Source: Siphonodentalium dalli
Taxonomy: Eukaryota; Mollusca; Scaphopoda; Gadilida; Siphonodentaliidae
Reading direction: 5' to 3'
Assembly: GCA_032622095.1 (NCBI GenBank)
Contig: CP136066.1
Coordinates: 100,091,319-100,155,318 of the forward strand
DNA: 64,000 bases
Both the position numbers and the translations under genes were made by a program. The notes below the pieces were generated by a model. It did not search any database. It was not told the DNA's origin and worked only from the letters and a program-made list of their open reading frames with translations. Each line of letters starts with the position of its first letter. The stretch's first letter is position 1. Below, in pieces: positions 62,119-64,000 of the stretch.

Positions 62119-62290
62119 GTACTATAGATACACTAATTCAATATACGGTACCTTAAATTGTTGGTCTTGAATTCATTGAAATTTATTATTAGTTTACTTA
62201 CGGTGTGATCTGCTCATGTGCCTGTTTAAGGCACTATCACTTGCATAAACCCTCTTTGGAACGCATTCTATGCACTGCATACTGTTCTAT
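62119..62290. repeat. Zinc-finger exon duplication, left copy
   Basis: CTATAGATACACTAATTCAATATAC and the exon recur at 62409-62580, about 290 bp away. Confidence 0.75.
62202..62280 (-). CDS. C2H2-like zinc-finger first coding exon, copy 2
   Basis: Minus strand: ATG preceded by an in-frame TAG, 26 codons, donor CACC|GTAAGT. It reads MQCIECVPKRVYASDSALNR followed by HMSRSH: C-x2-C, aromatic Tyr, Leu, H-x4-H, a slightly long C2H2 finger (14 residues between the second Cys and the first His). It probably encodes the N-terminal finger of a nucleic-acid-binding protein whose other exons are outside the window. A transposon-derived finger is possible. Confidence 0.5.
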
Positions 62291-62408
62291 GCTGTTGTGT
62301 GTGATTACGAAAAGTAACGCTTACTCGTAAATTGTCCGTAGCTCTCCTCGCAAAGAATCAGCTCGTGCATAAGCCACCCTCGTGGAAAACGAACATCATG
62401 AATGGGTA

Positions 62409-62580
62409 AACTATAGATATACTAATTCAATATACCTTAAATTGTTGGTATTGATTGAAAAAATTTATTATGATTATTTTACTCACGGTGGGCTTTCCTC
62501 ATGTGCCTATTGAAGGCGCTATTGCTGGCATACGTTCTTGGTGGCTTGCATTCGTTGCACTGCATGATGTTTAATTAATG
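62409..62580. repeat. Zinc-finger exon duplication, right copy
   Basis: Partner of 62119-62290. The 62291-62408 spacer is single copy and has no called gene. Confidence 0.75.
62487..62565 (-). CDS. C2H2-like zinc-finger first coding exon, copy 3
   Basis: Minus strand: ATG with an in-frame TAA upstream, 26 codons, donor CACC|GTGAGT. It reads MQCNECKPPRTYASNSAFNR followed by HMRKAH, closest to a standard finger of the three copies (Tyr and Phe core, H-x4-H). The promoter-like block at 62608-62830 lies just upstream. Phase 1 at the donor is the same as in copy 2. Confidence 0.55.
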
Positions 62581-62607
62581 TATACTTATCGTTCGGCCTA
62601 TATGTAG

Positions 62608-62830
62608 CGTAAGTGGAAAAGTAACGCTAAAACGGATTGATGAAGTGACGTAATAGTTACGCACAGCACGACGTGCGACCTTAGTCTCGTCCCTGGTCCA
62701 TCAATGGAGCTGCACTCACTGTTCCGTTCCTCTCCACCACACCGTTACCGAGTACACATGCACAAGGCTGGCGAGCTGTCCAATGCGACTTGGCTGTACG
62801 TGGGTCAAACCTTTTGACGCTGTCCTATAT
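62608..62830 (-). promoter_or_regulatory. CpG-rich promoter-like block, copy 2
   Basis: Copy of 61488-61705 at an offset of 1120 bp. TGACGTAA is retained at 62646-62653 while surrounding bases differ. Immediately upstream of the zinc-finger start exon at 62487-62565. Confidence 0.4.
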
Positions 62831-62883
62831 TGAACATTATCGGCCATCGAGAAATTTAGGCCCTATTGCAGGCCAACATCAAG

Positions 62884-63830
62884 TGGGTAATTTCCCTCAT
62901 AAAATCATGGTAAAATCAATGTAAACCAGTGTATATATCACGCTTTACGTGGGATTACTGTGATGATTTCACCAACCTATACCAAAGTAATGTGAGGCTT
63001 TTCATTGGTTCTAATTAGGTGTTTCAAAAACATTGGTAAAACTAATGTAAACCGGTGTACATCAACTTTACTGGGGTGAATTAAGAATTCACCATGTTCT
63101 ATACCGAAGTATAATGCGAGGATTTACATTGATCCTATAATAGGGTGTTTCAAAGACACGCTGGTAAAACCAAAATAAACCAGTTTAAATCACGGTATAC
63201 ATAAGTTTACTGGGTTGAATTGTGAATTCACCAAGGTAATACCATATTATAAAGTGAGACCTACATTGATAATAGGGTGTTTCAAAAATACATTGCAAAA
63301 CCAATGTAAAGCAGTGCAAATCACGGTTTATATATCACGCTTTACGTGGGATTACTGTGATGATTTCACCAACCTATACCAAAGTAATGTGAGGCTTTTC
63401 ATTGGTTCTAATTAGGTGTTTCAAAAACATTGGTAAAACTAATGTAAACCGGTGTACATCAACTTTACTGGGGTGAATTAAGAATTCACCATGTTCTATA
63501 CCGAAGTATAATGCGAGGATTTACATTGATCCTATAATAGGGTGTTTCAAAGACACGCTGGTAAAACCAAAATAAACCAGTTTAAATCACGGTATACATA
63601 AGTTTACTGGGTTGAATTGTGAATTCACCAAGGTAATACCATATTATAAAGTGAGACCTACATTGATAATAGGGTGTTTCAAAAATACATTGCAAAACCA
63701 ATGTAAAGCAGTGCAAATCACGGTTTACATGGGTTTAGGTGAATTGAGAATGCATCATGAAAATAATGCATATGTACAAAAGTAATTTGCGGCCTTATAT
63801 TGATTCTACTAGGGCGTTTCCAAAAACAAA
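62884..63830. repeat. Satellite of 126/132/139-bp monomers with a 397-bp trimer period
   Basis: Monomers begin GGTGTTTCAAA at 63018, 63144, 63276, 63415, 63541 and 63673. 62932-63328 and 63329-63725 appear identical by eye. Monomers contain GGTGAATT-AAG-AATTCACC or a variant, a perfect hairpin. No coding potential. Confidence 0.88.
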
Positions 63831-63840
63831 AACAAAACGC

Positions 63841-64000
63841 TAGAGATAAACATAACCACATGTGCCAGGGTAAATTCTGGCTTTATCACAGTAATTTTTT
63901 TTATTATTGATCAATGTAATATGGGACTTCCGTGTTTAGTTCAGTTTTACCATGGTGCGTTAGAATCAACATTGAAGTGATCCTATAAATTTAAAAGTTA
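63841..64000. repeat. Second copy of the dispersed repeat at 60690
   Basis: Matches 60690-60840 over GTGCCAGGGTAAATTCTGGC to the window edge, so the two copies bracket the zinc-finger and satellite region. Confidence 0.75.

Overview
The window is AT-rich metazoan-type nuclear DNA (GT–AG introns, very short exons, DNA transposons, satellites). There are no operons, rRNA, tRNA or long ORFs. The species cannot be named from the sequence; an invertebrate is likely. Most of the window reads best as the minus-strand body of one gene, or gene cluster, built from symmetric micro-exons of about 31-66 bp that have been duplicated together with their introns. No exon matches a family I recognise.

Layout. 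1-3953: a micro-exon at 612-642 with a possible terminal exon below it, then a 1.65-kb tandem duplication (658-2299 and 2308-3953), each copy holding one exon. 4302-4361: another exon candidate. 4754-5501: a Harbinger-like MITE with long inverted repeats. 6119-7692 and 7786-9870: a second tandem duplication with two or three exons per copy, where each copy has lost different exons; copy B carries a 484-bp MITE. 11684-13159: a cassette with a 245-bp terminal-type exon, micro-exons and introns; it is paralogous to part of the array unit. 13340-14120: degenerate repeats.

14121-60334: a macrosatellite-like array of 16 complete and one truncated 2.7-kb units, nearly identical to each other. Units 5-12 alternate between two subtypes, and a 5397-bp dimer period is exact over units 6-10. 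Every unit carries one intact 66-bp phase-0 exon on the minus strand (17 copies). Sixteen units also carry a 37/40-bp exon. Unit 10 is interrupted by a 2018-bp Helentron-like element (40267-42284).

60335-64000: the right-hand cassette remnant with a pseudo-exon, a probable LINE ORF1 relic, three C2H2 zinc-finger start exons on the minus strand (one broken) with duplicated CpG-rich promoter-like DNA, and a short satellite of about 130-bp monomers.

The most unusual signal is that the duplicated micro-exons differ far more than the introns around them. The changes are mainly amino-acid replacing, length changes keep the reading frame, and exon edges are conserved. This is the signature of a diversifying micro-exon gene, with one exon unit recently amplified into a 46-kb array. 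A second signal is a 26-nt GT–AG interval centred on a 16-bp palindrome, seen next to one exon type at two non-array loci and with a broken acceptor in the array.
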